The notes beneath the pieces are model-generated. The model was not told the DNA's origin. It did not search any database and was given only the letters and a program-made list of their open reading frames with translations. Below are positions 41,600-51,053 of a DNA stretch of 63,091 bases, in pieces. Source of the DNA: an uncultured Oscillospiraceae bacterium (GTDB taxonomy: Bacteria; Bacillota; Clostridia; Oscillospirales; Oscillospiraceae); NCBI GenBank assembly GCA_944385365.1, contig CALWWW010000011.1, positions 1-63,091 of the forward strand. The letters are read 5' to 3'. A program made the position numbers and the translations under genes. Every line of letters starts with the position of its first letter. The stretch's first letter is position 1.

Positions 41600-42547
41600 A
41601 TGCACGATATTATCGCCGTGGTGGGACCCACGGCGTCGGGAAAAACGGGTCTGGCCATCGGGCTGGCCAAGGCGCTGGACGGCGAGGTGCTGTCCTGTGA
41701 CTCCATGCAGCTCTACCGCCACATGGACATCGGCACCGCCACGCCCACGGCGGCGGAAATGGACGGCATCCCCCACCACATGATGAACGTCATTGACCCG
41801 GCGGAGGACTTTTCCGTCAGCCGCTATGTGGAGATGGCAGACGAATGTCTTCGGGACATTCTGGCGAGAGGAAAACGGGCCATTGTCTGCGGCGGCACGG
41901 GGCTGTATTTGGACAGCCTGCTGCTGGGCCGCTCCTTTGCCTGTCCCGCCACGGGCCACCGCCGCCGTCTGGAGGAACAGGCGGAACGGGAGGGCATCGA
42001 GCCCATCCGGGAATTTTTACGCACCGTGGACCCGGATTCCTATGAACGGCTTCCCGCCGGAGACCACCGGCGCATTATCCGGGCCGCCGAGGTCTATCTG
42101 GAAACGGGCGTCACCATCACCGAACACAACCGCCGGACCAAACTGCTGCCGCCCCGCTACGAAGCCCGGTGGATTGGTCTGGATTTTGCCAACCGCGCCG
42201 CCCTCTACGCCCGCATCGACCGGCGGGTGGAGCAGATGATGGAGCAGGGCCTGCTGGAGGAAATCCAGGCCCTGCTGGACCGGGGCGTTCCGCCCACGGC
42301 CACCAGTCTCCAGGCCATCGGCTACAAAGAGCCCATGGCGGCCCTGCGGGGGGAGATCACCATGGCCGAAGCCGTGGCGAAAATCCAGCAGGAGTCCCGC
42401 CGCTATGCCAAACGGCAGCTGACATGGTTTCGCCGCAACCCCGCCATCTCCTGGATTGTCCAGCCCGACGAGCCCGACGCCCGTCAGACGCTGAAAACGG
42501 CCCTGCATCTGCTGCGGGACGGCATTTCGGGGGATTTCGCACCATAG
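41600..42547 (+). CDS. miaA: tRNA dimethylallyltransferase
   Basis: Transfers the dimethylallyl group to A37 of tRNA, 315 residues. P-loop GPTASGKTGLA, DSMQLYRHMDIGTA, GGTGLYLDSLL and RRYAKRQLTWFRR are family motifs. The start at 41600 follows AAGGAGG. Its product is the substrate for MiaB encoded upstream. hfq follows, as in many bacteria. Confidence 0.97.
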   Translation: MHDIIAVVGPTASGKTGLAIGLAKALDGEVLSCDSMQLYRHMDIGTATPTAAEMDGIPHHMMNVIDPAEDFSVSRYVEMADECLRDILARGKRAIVCGGTGLYLDSLLLGRSFACPATGHRRRLEEQAEREGIEPIREFLRTVDPDSYERLPAGDHRRIIRAAEVYLETGVTITEHNRRTKLLPPRYEARWIGLDFANRAALYARIDRRVEQMMEQGLLEEIQALLDRGVPPTATSLQAIGYKEPMAALRGEITMAEAVAKIQQESRRYAKRQLTWFRRNPAISWIVQPDEPDARQTLKTALHLLRDGISGDFAP

Positions 42548-42611
42548 ACATGGTAGATTATGGGTATCCCATTCCCGGCCCCAGGCCGGAACAGACAAAG
42601 GAGAGATACCC

Positions 42612-42851
42612 ATGCAACACCCCTACAATTTACAGGAACAATTTCTCAAAGCCGTCCGCCGGGAGCAGTCCCAGGTCACCGTTTTTTTGATGAACGGCTT
42701 CCAGCTGCGCGGCGTGGTCACCGGCTACGACAACTACGCCGTCATCATCCAGTCGGAGGGGCGGCAGAACATGATTTACAAGCACGCCATATCCACCATA
42801 TCTCCCGCCGTCGCCGTGTCGCTGCGGGAGCAGACGACGCCCGCGCCGTGA
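42612..42851 (+). CDS. hfq: RNA chaperone Hfq
   Basis: Sm-like protein of 79 residues forming hexamers that bind small RNAs and mRNAs. LQEQFLKAVRREQSQVTVFLMNGFQLRGVVTGYDNYAVII is Sm1 and the Sm2 motif is YKHAIST. AAAGGAG precedes the ATG. Downstream of miaA, as is usual. Confidence 0.97.
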   Translation: MQHPYNLQEQFLKAVRREQSQVTVFLMNGFQLRGVVTGYDNYAVIIQSEGRQNMIYKHAISTISPAVAVSLREQTTPAP

Positions 42852-42887
42852 CGCTTCCTCCGGCCCGCGGGGTCGGAAGGAGTCTCC

Positions 42888-44123
42888 ATGAAGCTGCAAC
42901 TACTGTCCAAATCCGGTAAATTTTACAACCATCTCATCGTATTGATCGCCGTGGCGGCCCTGCTGTTCTATGCGGGCTACATGGCCATGAACTATTTTCA
43001 AGATCCCCTTTCCACCATTCCCGCCGTGGAGGTCTCCGTCAGCGAAGGCCGTTCCGTGGAGGGCTGGGTGGTCCGGGAGGAGCAGCTCCTGACCTCTTCC
43101 AGCGCCATCACCGTTCCGGAGCGCAGCGAAGGGGAAAAGGTCGGCGCCGGACAGGCGGTGGCCATGGGCTACAGCGACGCCGACGCCCAGACGCGGCAGG
43201 ACCAGATCGAAGCCCTGTCGGCCCAGCTGGAACAGCTGACCTATGCCACCACCGTGGCCGCCGATGCCGGTGACACCACTTCCCTGGACGACGCCGTCTT
43301 TCAGCAGATGACGGACTGGGCCAAGCTGGCGGCCAGCCAGTCCCTTTCGGAGAGCGTGGACGTGGGCACGGCCTTCAAGGGCCTGATTCTCCGCCACGGC
43401 GCCGACGACGGCGCCCTGTCGGTCCTCAACAATCAGATTACACAGCTCCAGTCTCAGCTCACCTCTCTGAAAACCCAGGCCGTCGGCGACACCATCTCCA
43501 TCAACGCCCCGGTGTCCGGCTGCTTTTCCGGCGACGTGGACGGCTATGAATCGGTGCTGACGCCGGAACTGCTGTCCTCCCTGTCCATTGCGCAGCTGGA
43601 ATCCCTGGAGCCCGCCCCCATCGACAGTACCGCCTTTGGCCGTCTGATCACCAGCTCCCGCTGGTACTATGTGGCGGCGGTGCCCACGAAAAACCTGGAG
43701 GAGCTGGAGGTGGGTGACACCGTAACGGTGCAGTTCTCCATCAGCGGCAGTGAAAGCCTGCCCATGCAGGTGTACCGTCTGGGCGACGACGAAAACGGCC
43801 AGAGCTTGTTGGTGCTGTCATCGGAGTCGTCCCTGCAATCGGTGACACTGCTGCGCCGCCAGCAGGCCGATATCATTCTCCGGTCCCACCATGGCCTGCG
43901 GGTGCCCAAGGAGGCCATCCGCACCGACGCGGAGGGCAATACCGGCGTCTATATTCTCGAAACCACCTCCGCCCAGTGGAAGCCCGTCACGTTGCTCTAT
44001 GATGACGGCGACAGCTATGTGGTGGAACTGGATAAATCGGTCACGGACAATCTGTGGCCCGGCGACGAAATCATCGTCAACGCCAAAGAACTATACGATG
44101 GGAAGGTTGTGATCACCTCATGA
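42888..44123 (+). CDS. HlyD-family membrane fusion-like protein
   Basis: 411 residues, with an N-terminal membrane anchor at about 15-35 (LIVLIAVAALLFYAGYMAM), then a lipoyl/hairpin region with coiled coil (about 95-205) and a C-terminal beta-barrel with NLEELEVGDTVTVQFSISG. It resembles HlyD/RND-type adaptors, but no transporter gene is adjacent. In Clostridia this protein is regularly encoded before yggS-sepF-divIVA, so it may belong to the division/envelope cluster. Its stop overlaps the yggS start. Confidence 0.82.
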   Translation: MKLQLLSKSGKFYNHLIVLIAVAALLFYAGYMAMNYFQDPLSTIPAVEVSVSEGRSVEGWVVREEQLLTSSSAITVPERSEGEKVGAGQAVAMGYSDADAQTRQDQIEALSAQLEQLTYATTVAADAGDTTSLDDAVFQQMTDWAKLAASQSLSESVDVGTAFKGLILRHGADDGALSVLNNQITQLQSQLTSLKTQAVGDTISINAPVSGCFSGDVDGYESVLTPELLSSLSIAQLESLEPAPIDSTAFGRLITSSRWYYVAAVPTKNLEELEVGDTVTVQFSISGSESLPMQVYRLGDDENGQSLLVLSSESSLQSVTLLRRQQADIILRSHHGLRVPKEAIRTDAEGNTGVYILETTSAQWKPVTLLYDDGDSYVVELDKSVTDNLWPGDEIIVNAKELYDGKVVITS

Positions 44124-44812
44124 TCCACGAAAATGTACAGACCATCCGGGCCGCCATGGCCCGGGCTGCCGAGGCCGCCGGCCGCGACCCCAAGGAGATT
44201 CTGCTGTGCGCCGCCACCAAGATGAACGACGCCGACGCCGTCCGTCAGGCGGTGGCCGCCGGTGTGGACTGCTGCGGCGAAAACCGGGTGCAGGAGCTGC
44301 TGGAAAAGCAGCCCCAGGGCGCTTATGATGGCGTACCCGTCCACTTTATCGGCCATTTGCAGACCAACAAGGTCAAGCAGGTGGTGGGCCGGGTGGCCTG
44401 CATCCAGTCGGTGGACCGGCTGCCCCTGCTGGAGTGCATCCAGAAGGAAGCCGCCAAGCAGGGCATTGTCCAGGATATTCTGCTGGAAGTCAACGTGGGC
44501 GGCGAAGCCAGCAAGTCGGGATTCACCGTAGAGGAAGCCGCCGCCGTGGCGGCCCGGATGGGCGAATTTCCCGCCGTTCACCTGCGCGGACTCATGGCCA
44601 TTCCCCCGATCAGCCAAAATCCTGGGGATAATTCCAAGTTTTTTGCACAAATGCGCAACCTTTTTGTTGACATTAAGGGGAAAAAGTGCGACAATGTCTT
44701 TATGGACTGCCTATCCATGGGCATGTCGGACGATTTTACCGACGCCATTGCTGAGGGCAGCACCATGATACGCGTGGGCACCGCCATTTTCGGCGCCCGT
44801 AACTACGGATAA
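44120..44812 (+). CDS. YggS/YlmE-family PLP homeostasis protein
   Basis: PLP-binding alanine-racemase-fold protein of 230 residues without catalytic partner domain. PLP Lys in LCAATKMN; GENRVQELLEK, HFIGHLQTNKVKQVV and LSMGMSDDFTDAIAEGSTMIRVGTAIFG follow. It buffers PLP and affects amino-acid balance. ATGA overlap with the HlyD-like gene; sepF follows, as is standard in Firmicutes. Confidence 0.95.
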   Translation: MIHENVQTIRAAMARAAEAAGRDPKEILLCAATKMNDADAVRQAVAAGVDCCGENRVQELLEKQPQGAYDGVPVHFIGHLQTNKVKQVVGRVACIQSVDRLPLLECIQKEAAKQGIVQDILLEVNVGGEASKSGFTVEEAAAVAARMGEFPAVHLRGLMAIPPISQNPGDNSKFFAQMRNLFVDIKGKKCDNVFMDCLSMGMSDDFTDAIAEGSTMIRVGTAIFGARNYG

Positions 44813-44853
44813 GGCAACGTGGATCGTTTTTACTAATAGGAGGATTTTGCAAC

Positions 44854-45357
44854 ATGCGTTTTATGGACGAACTCAAGCGTTTAGCCAAGCCCTTCTCCGA
44901 GGACTCGGAGGACTTTGACAACTACGATGATGGTCTCAACGATGAGGCTCCCAATGTGCCCCCGGCTTCCAAGGCCTCTGTGGCCCCGGCCTATGATATG
45001 AACGATCTGGGTCTCGGCTCTGCCACCGCCACGGTCAACAATGACAACCGCAGCAACAAAGTTGTCAGCATCCATCCCACGGTGCAGATGCAGGTGATTC
45101 TCGTCAAGCCGGAATCCTTTGACACCGTTACCGAAATCGCCGAGCACCTGCGGGCCAAGCACGCCGTGGTGCTGAATCTGGAGAAGACCGACGCCGCCAT
45201 CGCCCGCCGCCTGGTGGACTTCCTCTCCGGTTGTGCCTACGCTCTCGACGGCAAGATCAAGAAGATCGCCATTTCCACCTATCTGATCACGCCCTACAAT
45301 GTGGATATCATTGGGGATGTCATCGATCAGCTGGAAAACAACGGCGTATATCTGTAA
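44854..45357 (+). CDS. sepF: Cell division protein SepF
   Basis: Membrane-binding FtsZ anchor, 167 residues. The short amphipathic N-terminus MRFMDELKRLAKPF is the membrane helix; an acidic linker follows; the SepF core (VVSIHPTVQMQVILVKPESFDTVTEIAEHL ... RRLVDFLSGCAYALDGKIKKIA) covers about 65-155. AGGAGG precedes it. Works with FtsZ at the septum alongside DivIVA encoded next. Confidence 0.96.
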   Translation: MRFMDELKRLAKPFSEDSEDFDNYDDGLNDEAPNVPPASKASVAPAYDMNDLGLGSATATVNNDNRSNKVVSIHPTVQMQVILVKPESFDTVTEIAEHLRAKHAVVLNLEKTDAAIARRLVDFLSGCAYALDGKIKKIAISTYLITPYNVDIIGDVIDQLENNGVYL

Positions 45358-45379
45358 TCGCTGAAAGGAGCTCTGCCCT

Positions 45380-46120
45380 GTGTTTACCCCTCAGGAGATC
45401 GAAGAAAAAACATTTGTCAAAGCCGTCTTCGGCGGCTATGACATGGCCAGTGTGGACGAATTTCTCGAGCCGCTGACCGAGGACTACATCACTCTGTACA
45501 AGGAGAACGCCGTCCTCAAAAGCAAGATGAAAATTCTGGTGGAAAAGCTGGAAGAGTACCGCACCCAGGAAGACAGCATGAAGAAGGCCCTGGTGGCCGC
45601 TCAGAAGACCTCCGACACCATGGTGGCCGAAGCGGAGAAGAAGTGTGCCCAGCTGACCAGCCAGGCGGAAAACATTGTCCGCACCAAGATTCAGGAATCC
45701 CAGCAGCAGATCAGCGCCGAAGAGGACCGCATTGAGCGGGCCAAGCAGGCCGCCCGGAACTTTATCGAGATCATCGAAAAGGATGTGGCCCGCCATTTGG
45801 ACCTGCTGAACAACCTCAAGCTCATGAACCTGGGCCCCCAGCCCTCCGCGTCCTCCTTTGACTTCCACGCCGAGCCCCAGGCTCCCAAGGCGGAGACCGT
45901 GGAGCCCATTACCGTTCAGGTGCCCGTGGGCAAGATCCGCGAAGCCGAGGCCCAGCAGGAGAGCGAGGCCGAGGAGATTGCCCATCAGATTGAGCAGAAT
46001 CTGGAAAAGGTCATTGGTCCCAACGACGACGGCGATCTGGAAAAGACCCGTGTCGCCCATAAGAACGACAAGTTCGCCGACTTGCAGTTCGGCAAGAACT
46101 TCTCCCCCGACCGGGAGTAA
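45380..46120 (+). CDS. divIVA: DivIVA domain protein
   Basis: Coiled-coil polar/septal organiser of 246 residues starting at GTG 45380 after AAAGGAG. The N-terminal motif TPQEIEEKTFVKAVFGGYDMASVDEFLE is the membrane-curvature-binding DivIVA head; a long coiled coil spans about 35-145 and a Pro/Glu-rich tail follows. Last gene of the plus-strand cluster before a terminator. Confidence 0.94.
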   Translation: MFTPQEIEEKTFVKAVFGGYDMASVDEFLEPLTEDYITLYKENAVLKSKMKILVEKLEEYRTQEDSMKKALVAAQKTSDTMVAEAEKKCAQLTSQAENIVRTKIQESQQQISAEEDRIERAKQAARNFIEIIEKDVARHLDLLNNLKLMNLGPQPSASSFDFHAEPQAPKAETVEPITVQVPVGKIREAEAQQESEAEEIAHQIEQNLEKVIGPNDDGDLEKTRVAHKNDKFADLQFGKNFSPDRE

Positions 46121-46135
46121 TTGCAAAAGGAAAAT

Positions 46136-46169
46136 CGAGGCGCTGCCCTGGAGCAGCGCCTCGGTTTTT
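46136..46169 (+). terminator. Terminator after divIVA
   Basis: 11 bp stem CGAGGCGCTGC/GCAGCGCCTCG (46136-46146 with 46153-46163), then GTTTTTG. Confidence 0.9.
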
Positions 46170-46193
46170 GTTTCCGCTGTTTGGCGGTTACCG

Positions 46194-46476
46194 GAAGTTC
46201 GGCAGGCACTCCCATTTGATCTCGTAGGGCGGGACCTGCGTGTCCCGCCGTGCGGCAACCCCTGGCGGTTACTGGACAGCACTGGGGCGAATCCGCATCC
46301 ACATTCGTAGGGCGCGCGGCATCCCTGACGCGCCCCTGGCACAATCTGTCCGGGGCCGTCAAGGATGCCGGCCCCTACGTTGTTTGTCGATGGTGCATAC
46401 CAGCGGCGGGACACATAGGTCCCGCCCTACAAATACAATTCAGGCCCCGCATACTGTACTTCGCATAACCGCCATA
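46194..46476. repeat. Composite REP array, copy B
   Basis: Nearly identical to 18652-18933: same four GTAG-footed hairpins in forward-forward-reverse-reverse order, differing by a handful of substitutions and indels of 2-3 nt. It fills the 400 bp gap between divIVA and the CorC-like gene; no protein gene is supported in this interval. Confidence 0.85.
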
Positions 46477-46486
46477 CTGTGAAACA

Positions 46487-46513
46487 GGGCGCGCTGCCGT
46501 TGGCAGCGCGCCC
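46487..46513 (-). terminator. Terminator of the CorC-like gene
   Basis: 12 bp stem GGGCGCGCTGCC/GGCAGCGCGCCC with 3 nt loop just after the minus-strand stop; the following TGTTTC is a weak T tract. Confidence 0.75.
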
Positions 46514-46520
46514 ATAAACT

Positions 46521-47822
46521 TTATTTCTCGAATTTACCGTTTTTCTTACCGTTTTTCGTCTCATCGTCGGGCTCAATCTCCAGGACACGGACCTGAATTT
46601 CCATGACCCGGCGGTGCTCCACCTTGGTAACGGTGACGTCCAGGCCCTCAGCCTGGAAGTGGTCGCCGATCTCCGGCACCCGGCCCACCTGTTCCATGAC
46701 CCAGCCGGACACGGTGACGGCGTCGGAGTCGTCGCTGCCCTTAACTTCAAACAGATCATACAGGTCATCCAGGTCGGCGGTGCAGCCGATGAGGTAGCTG
46801 CCGTCCTCCTGTTTCCGGAACAGCTCCACCACTTCGTCGTGCTCGTCCCAGATCTCGCCCACCAGTTCCTCCATGATATCCTCCATGGTGACAATACCCT
46901 CGGTGCCGCCGTACTCGTCAACGACGACGGCCATATGGGCCTTGTTCCGCTGGAGCATTCGCAGCAATTCGGAAATCTTGGTGGTACCGGTGGTGTACTG
47001 AATGGGGGCCTTCAGATGGAAGATATCGCTGAGGCCGCGGTAACGGGCCGCATAAAAATCCTTCTCATGAATCAGGCCGATGATATTATCGATATTGTCG
47101 TGATAGATGGGCAGACGGGAATATCCGCTTTCCACAAACAGCCGTGCCACTTCTTCCACCGTGGCGGTGTCCTCGGCTGCCACCAGGTCCACGCGGGGTG
47201 TCAGGATTTCCGACACCTCCAAATCGCTGAACTCGATGGCATTGCGGATCAGATCGCTCTCATGCTCGTCGAGACCGCCCTCATTCTCCGCCTGATCGAC
47301 CATGCCCACCAGCTCCTCTTCGGTAATGCCGTCGTCGCCGTTGTTGCGGAACACCAGCGACAGGAGCTTTTTCCACATGGTGAACAGGAAGTTGGCCGGG
47401 GTCAGAATCCAGGTGAAGAACCGCAGCAGCGGCGTGGCAAACATGGCCCAGGCTTCGGGGTTCTCCTTGGCCAGGCTCTTGGGGGAAACCTCGCCGAAGA
47501 TCAGAATGACGATTGTCAGCACCGTTGCGGATACCGTGGGGCCGCGGGTCTCACCGATGAGCCGGATAAACAGCACGGCGCCGATGGTGGTGGCCACGTT
47601 GTTGACAATGTTGTTGCCGATGAGGATGGTGGAGAGCAGCTTGTCGTAATCCTCCGCCAGCGCCAGCGTTTTGGCAGCCCGGCGGTCGCCGTTTTCGGCG
47701 CGGTTTTTCAGACGGATGCGGTTGAGCGATGTAAAGGCCGTTTCTGTAGCGGAAAAATAACCGGACATGGTGACCAGGGCCAGCAGGGCCACGATCATCA
47801 CTAAATTACCTGTACTGTCCAT
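46521..47822 (-). CDS. CNNM/CorC-type DUF21-CBS membrane protein
   Basis: 433 residues. A DUF21 transmembrane domain (about 1-180, with [21 protein letters not shown] and a [13 protein letters not shown] loop), two CBS domains (about 205-325, with [29 protein letters not shown]) and a CorC_HlyC C-terminal domain (about 345-425). Family members export Mg2+ or affect its efflux. A Lys/Asn-rich tail follows. No good ribosome binding site is visible before the ATG at 47822; the leader has an imperfect TATCAG/CTGATA hairpin. It lies 64 nt after ribF and may be read through from that operon. Confidence 0.92.
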   Translation of the reverse strand: MDSTGNLVMIVALLALVTMSGYFSATETAFTSLNRIRLKNRAENGDRRAAKTLALAEDYDKLLSTILIGNNIVNNVATTIGAVLFIRLIGETRGPTVSATVLTIVILIFGEVSPKSLAKENPEAWAMFATPLLRFFTWILTPANFLFTMWKKLLSLVFRNNGDDGITEEELVGMVDQAENEGGLDEHESDLIRNAIEFSDLEVSEILTPRVDLVAAEDTATVEEVARLFVESGYSRLPIYHDNIDNIIGLIHEKDFYAARYRGLSDIFHLKAPIQYTTGTTKISELLRMLQRNKAHMAVVVDEYGGTEGIVTMEDIMEELVGEIWDEHDEVVELFRKQEDGSYLIGCTADLDDLYDLFEVKGSDDSDAVTVSGWVMEQVGRVPEIGDHFQAEGLDVTVTKVEHRRVMEIQVRVLEIEPDDETKNGKKNGKFEK

Positions 47823-47886
47823 TTGGGACGAATCAACTCTACTTTCATCATAAATTTTATCAGCGTGACAAGCACTGATATGTTCT

Positions 47887-48849
47887 TTAGTTTATCACAT
47901 CATTCTCCCCATTGTAAAGGGAGAATTCCGCGCTCCCCGGCTGTTCCCGGTGGGCAAAATAGGCGCGGGTCTGGTCGGCATTCAACAAAATAGCCTGCCG
48001 AAGCTGGTCTAATCCGTCAAATTTCTGTTCCGGGCGAAGAAATTCGTAAAAATCGACCCGAACTTCCCGGTCATATAAATTTCCTGTAAAATCCAGCAGC
48101 CACGGCTCCACGGTCACCGCGCCCACACCGTCCACCGTGGGCCGGACGCCCACATTGGCCACGGCGGCATAGGACCGCTCCCCCACCCAAACCCGGGTGG
48201 CATAAACGCCGTAGGCCGGAGCCAGAACGCCGTCGGGCAGCAGCAGGTTGGCCGTTGGGGTGCCCAGCTGGCGGCCCAGCTGGCGGCCGTGGACCACCCG
48301 GCCCGTCAGACAGTGGGGATGGCCCAGCAATGCATTGGCCCCGGCCACGTCGCCCCGCTCCAGCAGGGCGCGAATGCGGGTGGAGGAGACGGCGCTGCCG
48401 CCCATTTCCACCTTGGGGATCACGTCGCAGCCCATACCCAGCCGGGTGCACAGCTGCTGGAGCCGGACGGCGTCGCCTTCGCCCCGCCATCCGAACCGGT
48501 GATCTTCGCCGCAGACCACATGGACCGCCCCATATTGCCGGTGCAGCAAATCGCTGACGTAGGACCGCCAGGGCATCTGGGCCGTCTCCCGGTCAAAGGG
48601 ACAGATCAGCACCTCGTCCATGCCGTACAGCCGGACCATCAGGCCCGCCCGCTCCTCCGGTGTGCTGAGCAGGGGCACCGCCCGTCCGCCCAGCACCGAC
48701 GCGGGATGATGGTCAAAGGTCAACGCCGCCGCAGGCAGACCCAGCCGGTCCGCCACCTGGCGGGCCCTGGCCAGCAGGGCCCCGTGACCCCGATGGACGC
48801 CGTCAAAAAATCCAATGGCAATGACACGTTGTTGTTCCAATGGCGTCAC
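47887..48849 (-). CDS. ribF: Bifunctional riboflavin kinase / FAD synthetase
   Basis: Makes FMN and FAD from riboflavin, 320 residues. The N-terminal adenylyltransferase has GFFDGVHRGHGALL and SSTRIRALLERGDV; the C-terminal kinase (about 180-305) has GRVVHGRQLGRQLGTPTANL. It overlaps truB by 4 nt in the standard truB-ribF order at the end of the nusA-infB operon. Confidence 0.96.
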   Translation of the reverse strand: MTPLEQQRVIAIGFFDGVHRGHGALLARARQVADRLGLPAAALTFDHHPASVLGGRAVPLLSTPEERAGLMVRLYGMDEVLICPFDRETAQMPWRSYVSDLLHRQYGAVHVVCGEDHRFGWRGEGDAVRLQQLCTRLGMGCDVIPKVEMGGSAVSSTRIRALLERGDVAGANALLGHPHCLTGRVVHGRQLGRQLGTPTANLLLPDGVLAPAYGVYATRVWVGERSYAAVANVGVRPTVDGVGAVTVEPWLLDFTGNLYDREVRVDFYEFLRPEQKFDGLDQLRQAILLNADQTRAYFAHREQPGSAEFSLYNGENDVIN

Positions 48850-49703
48850 ACCTCAAAAAAACTTTTTTCCGTCCAGAGTTTTCCCTTCCGGAACCGGCCC
48901 ACCATGAGAAATTCTCCGTCGGGACCGTAGACGCGGCACCGGCCCCGGCCCTCCATGGCAATGGCCGCGCCGTTGCGGCAGGGCTTCACCTGCTCCGCTG
49001 TCAGCGTCACCGCCGGCAGGTCGGCAAACAGGCTGTCCACGGGCCGCAGATACTGTTCCGGATGCTCCGCTGCAATCAGGGTTTCCAGGGGGATACTGTC
49101 GGCCAATGTAAAGCACCCGGCCTTCGTCCGCCGCAGACTGGACATGCAGCCGCCGCAGCCCAGCGCCGCGCCGATGTCGTGGCAGAGGGTGCGGATATAC
49201 GTTCCCTTGGAACAGAGGACCTCCAGCCGCAGCTCTTCCCCCTCCAGCAGCCGCAAGCTGTGGATGGTAATGCGGCGGGGCTTCCGCTCAATCTCTTTTC
49301 CCTGCCGGGCCAGCTGGTACATCTTCTGGCCGTTGATTTTCACCGCGGAATACATGGGCGGAATCTGATCGATTTCCCCGGTGAACCGGGGCAGTATCGC
49401 TTCCACGTCGGCCCGGCTCACGGTGACCGGGTATTCCTCCAGCGTCTCACCGGTGGTGTCCTGGGTGTTGGTGACGCGGCCCAGACACAGGCCCGCTTCA
49501 TAGCCCTTTTCCGCCGATTCAAAAAACTCCACCGCACGGGTGGCCCGGCCCACAAACACCGGCAGAACGCCGGTGGCCATGGGGTCCAGGGTGCCGCCGT
49601 GGCCGATGCGCTTCTGGTGGAACACACCCCGCAGCTTGGCCGTCACGTCCTGGGACGTCCAGCCCTGGGGCTTGTCCACAATGACAATGCCGTTTGCCGC
49701 CAT
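48846..49703 (-). CDS. truB: tRNA pseudouridine55 synthase
   Basis: 285 residues. Catalytic Asp in GGTLDPMATGVLPVF; YEAGLCLGRVTNTQDTTG, PPMYSAVKINGQKMYQLARQGK and the C-terminal PUA-like region are typical. Start at ATG 49703 after GAGGTG, overlapping the stop of nrnA by one base or so. Confidence 0.96.
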   Translation of the reverse strand: MAANGIVIVDKPQGWTSQDVTAKLRGVFHQKRIGHGGTLDPMATGVLPVFVGRATRAVEFFESAEKGYEAGLCLGRVTNTQDTTGETLEEYPVTVSRADVEAILPRFTGEIDQIPPMYSAVKINGQKMYQLARQGKEIERKPRRITIHSLRLLEGEELRLEVLCSKGTYIRTLCHDIGAALGCGGCMSSLRRTKAGCFTLADSIPLETLIAAEHPEQYLRPVDSLFADLPAVTLTAEQVKPCRNGAAIAMEGRGRCRVYGPDGEFLMVGRFRKGKLWTEKSFFEV

Positions 49704-49705
49704 GG

Positions 49706-50656
49706 TCACACCTCAATGCCTTCAGCCCGCAGGGCGTCCAGCACCATGGCACGGGCCTCCTCATAGGAAGCCGTCACTGTAGCGCCCGCCGCCGCCTTAT
49801 GGCCGCCGCCGCCCAGATGGGCGCAGATGGCCGACGCGTTGGCACAACTGGCCGTCCGAAGCGACACCTTCTGCTGACCACCGGCCTGTTCCCGGATGGT
49901 AATGCCGATCTGTACGCCGGACACGTTGCGGGAGAAACCGGAAATGGAGTCCAGCTCCTCTTCCCGCAGGCCCAGTTCCTCCATCCAGGACAGGGGGATG
50001 TGGCAGAGAGCCACTTTGCCGCCGGCGAAAAATTCCAGGCTGTCGGTGAGCCGGGATTCCAGCCGCAGACGGGAAATGGACCGGGTGCCGAAAAATTCCT
50101 TGTTGATGGGATAGGCGTCACAGCCCGCGTCGATCAGTTCCGCCGCCACCCGCAGGGTGTTGGCTGTGGTGTTGGCGTACTGGAAGCAGCCGGTATCCGT
50201 AGACACGGCCAGATAGAGGGCCGAAGCGATGTCCACTGTCAGATCCACCCGAAGCTCCCGCAGAATCCCGTAGATCAGCTCGCCGCAGGCGGCCAGCTCG
50301 CCCTCCACACAGTCGCAGTGGGCAAAGCCCGTATTGGAACCGTGGTGATCCAGTGCCAGCTGAATGTGTCCGGCCAGGGGCCGGGCGTTGTCCGGCAGCA
50401 AAGCCTCCGAAGCAATGTCCACGGAGACGATGGTATCGTCGGCGGCGGGTTCCTCACAGAGCAGCCCGTCGTACCACTGGGCGTACCGGGGACCGAACTG
50501 GGGATTGCGGAGGATGTGGGCCGTTTTGCCCAAACTCCGCAGACCGCGGCAGAGGCCCACGGCACAGCCGATGGTGTCGCCGTCGGGGTTGCGGTGGGTC
50601 AGAATGCAGAAGTGGTCATGGGCCAGCAGCCACGCCGCGGCTTCACTCCTCGTCAT
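49706..50656 (-). CDS. DHH/DHHA1 phosphoesterase (NrnA-like)
   Basis: 316 residues. Metal ligands in HRNPDGDTIGC, VDIAS and the DHHGSNTGF motif; the C-terminal DHHA1 RNA-binding domain ends with HLGGGGHKAAAGATV. Bacillus NrnA degrades oligoribonucleotides and pAp. Conserved position between rbfA and truB; overlaps rbfA by 14 nt. Confidence 0.93.
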   Translation of the reverse strand: MTRSEAAAWLLAHDHFCILTHRNPDGDTIGCAVGLCRGLRSLGKTAHILRNPQFGPRYAQWYDGLLCEEPAADDTIVSVDIASEALLPDNARPLAGHIQLALDHHGSNTGFAHCDCVEGELAACGELIYGILRELRVDLTVDIASALYLAVSTDTGCFQYANTTANTLRVAAELIDAGCDAYPINKEFFGTRSISRLRLESRLTDSLEFFAGGKVALCHIPLSWMEELGLREEELDSISGFSRNVSGVQIGITIREQAGGQQKVSLRTASCANASAICAHLGGGGHKAAAGATVTASYEEARAMVLDALRAEGIEV

Positions 50657-51017
50657 GGCGTTCCCCCCTCTGCTCCTCCTTGTCGTGGAGCTTGGCGATC
50701 AGATCAAAAATGTGTGCGCCGTGCTCGATGGAATCATCCAGCTCAAAGACCAGCTCCGGCGTATAGCGCAGCTGGAGCCGGTTTCCGATTTCCCGGCGCA
50801 GGAAGCCGCCGGCGGACTTGAGGCCCTTCAAAACATCGCGGCTCCGGTCCTTTTCCAGGACGCTGATATAGACCTTGGCATAGCGGAGATCGCCGGTGGT
50901 CTCCACACGGGTCACGGAGATCATGGCCTGGACGCGGGGGTCCTTGAGCGTGCGCAGCAAATCGGCCAGCTCCCGCTGGATCTCCTCGTTGATTCTTCCG
51001 ATGCGATTGGATGCCAT
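50643..51017 (-). CDS. rbfA: Ribosome-binding factor A
   Basis: 30S maturation factor of 124 residues with a KH-like fold: NRIGRINEEIQRELADLLRTLKDPRV, TRVETTGDLRYAKVYISVL and FLRREIGNRLQLRYTPELVF. Start at 51017 after AAGGAGG. The tail is acidic/basic mixed. Separated from infB by a REP pair. Confidence 0.96.
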   Translation of the reverse strand: MASNRIGRINEEIQRELADLLRTLKDPRVQAMISVTRVETTGDLRYAKVYISVLEKDRSRDVLKGLKSAGGFLRREIGNRLQLRYTPELVFELDDSIEHGAHIFDLIAKLHDKEEQRGERHDEE

Positions 51018-51053
51018 AAAGATTGACCTCCTTGAAACGATGATACCGCACCG

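Noticed and set aside
18652-46476. CRISPR array as an explanation of the repeated hairpins
   Set aside because: Units differ in stem sequence and orientation, spacing is irregular, no leader and no cas genes are present.
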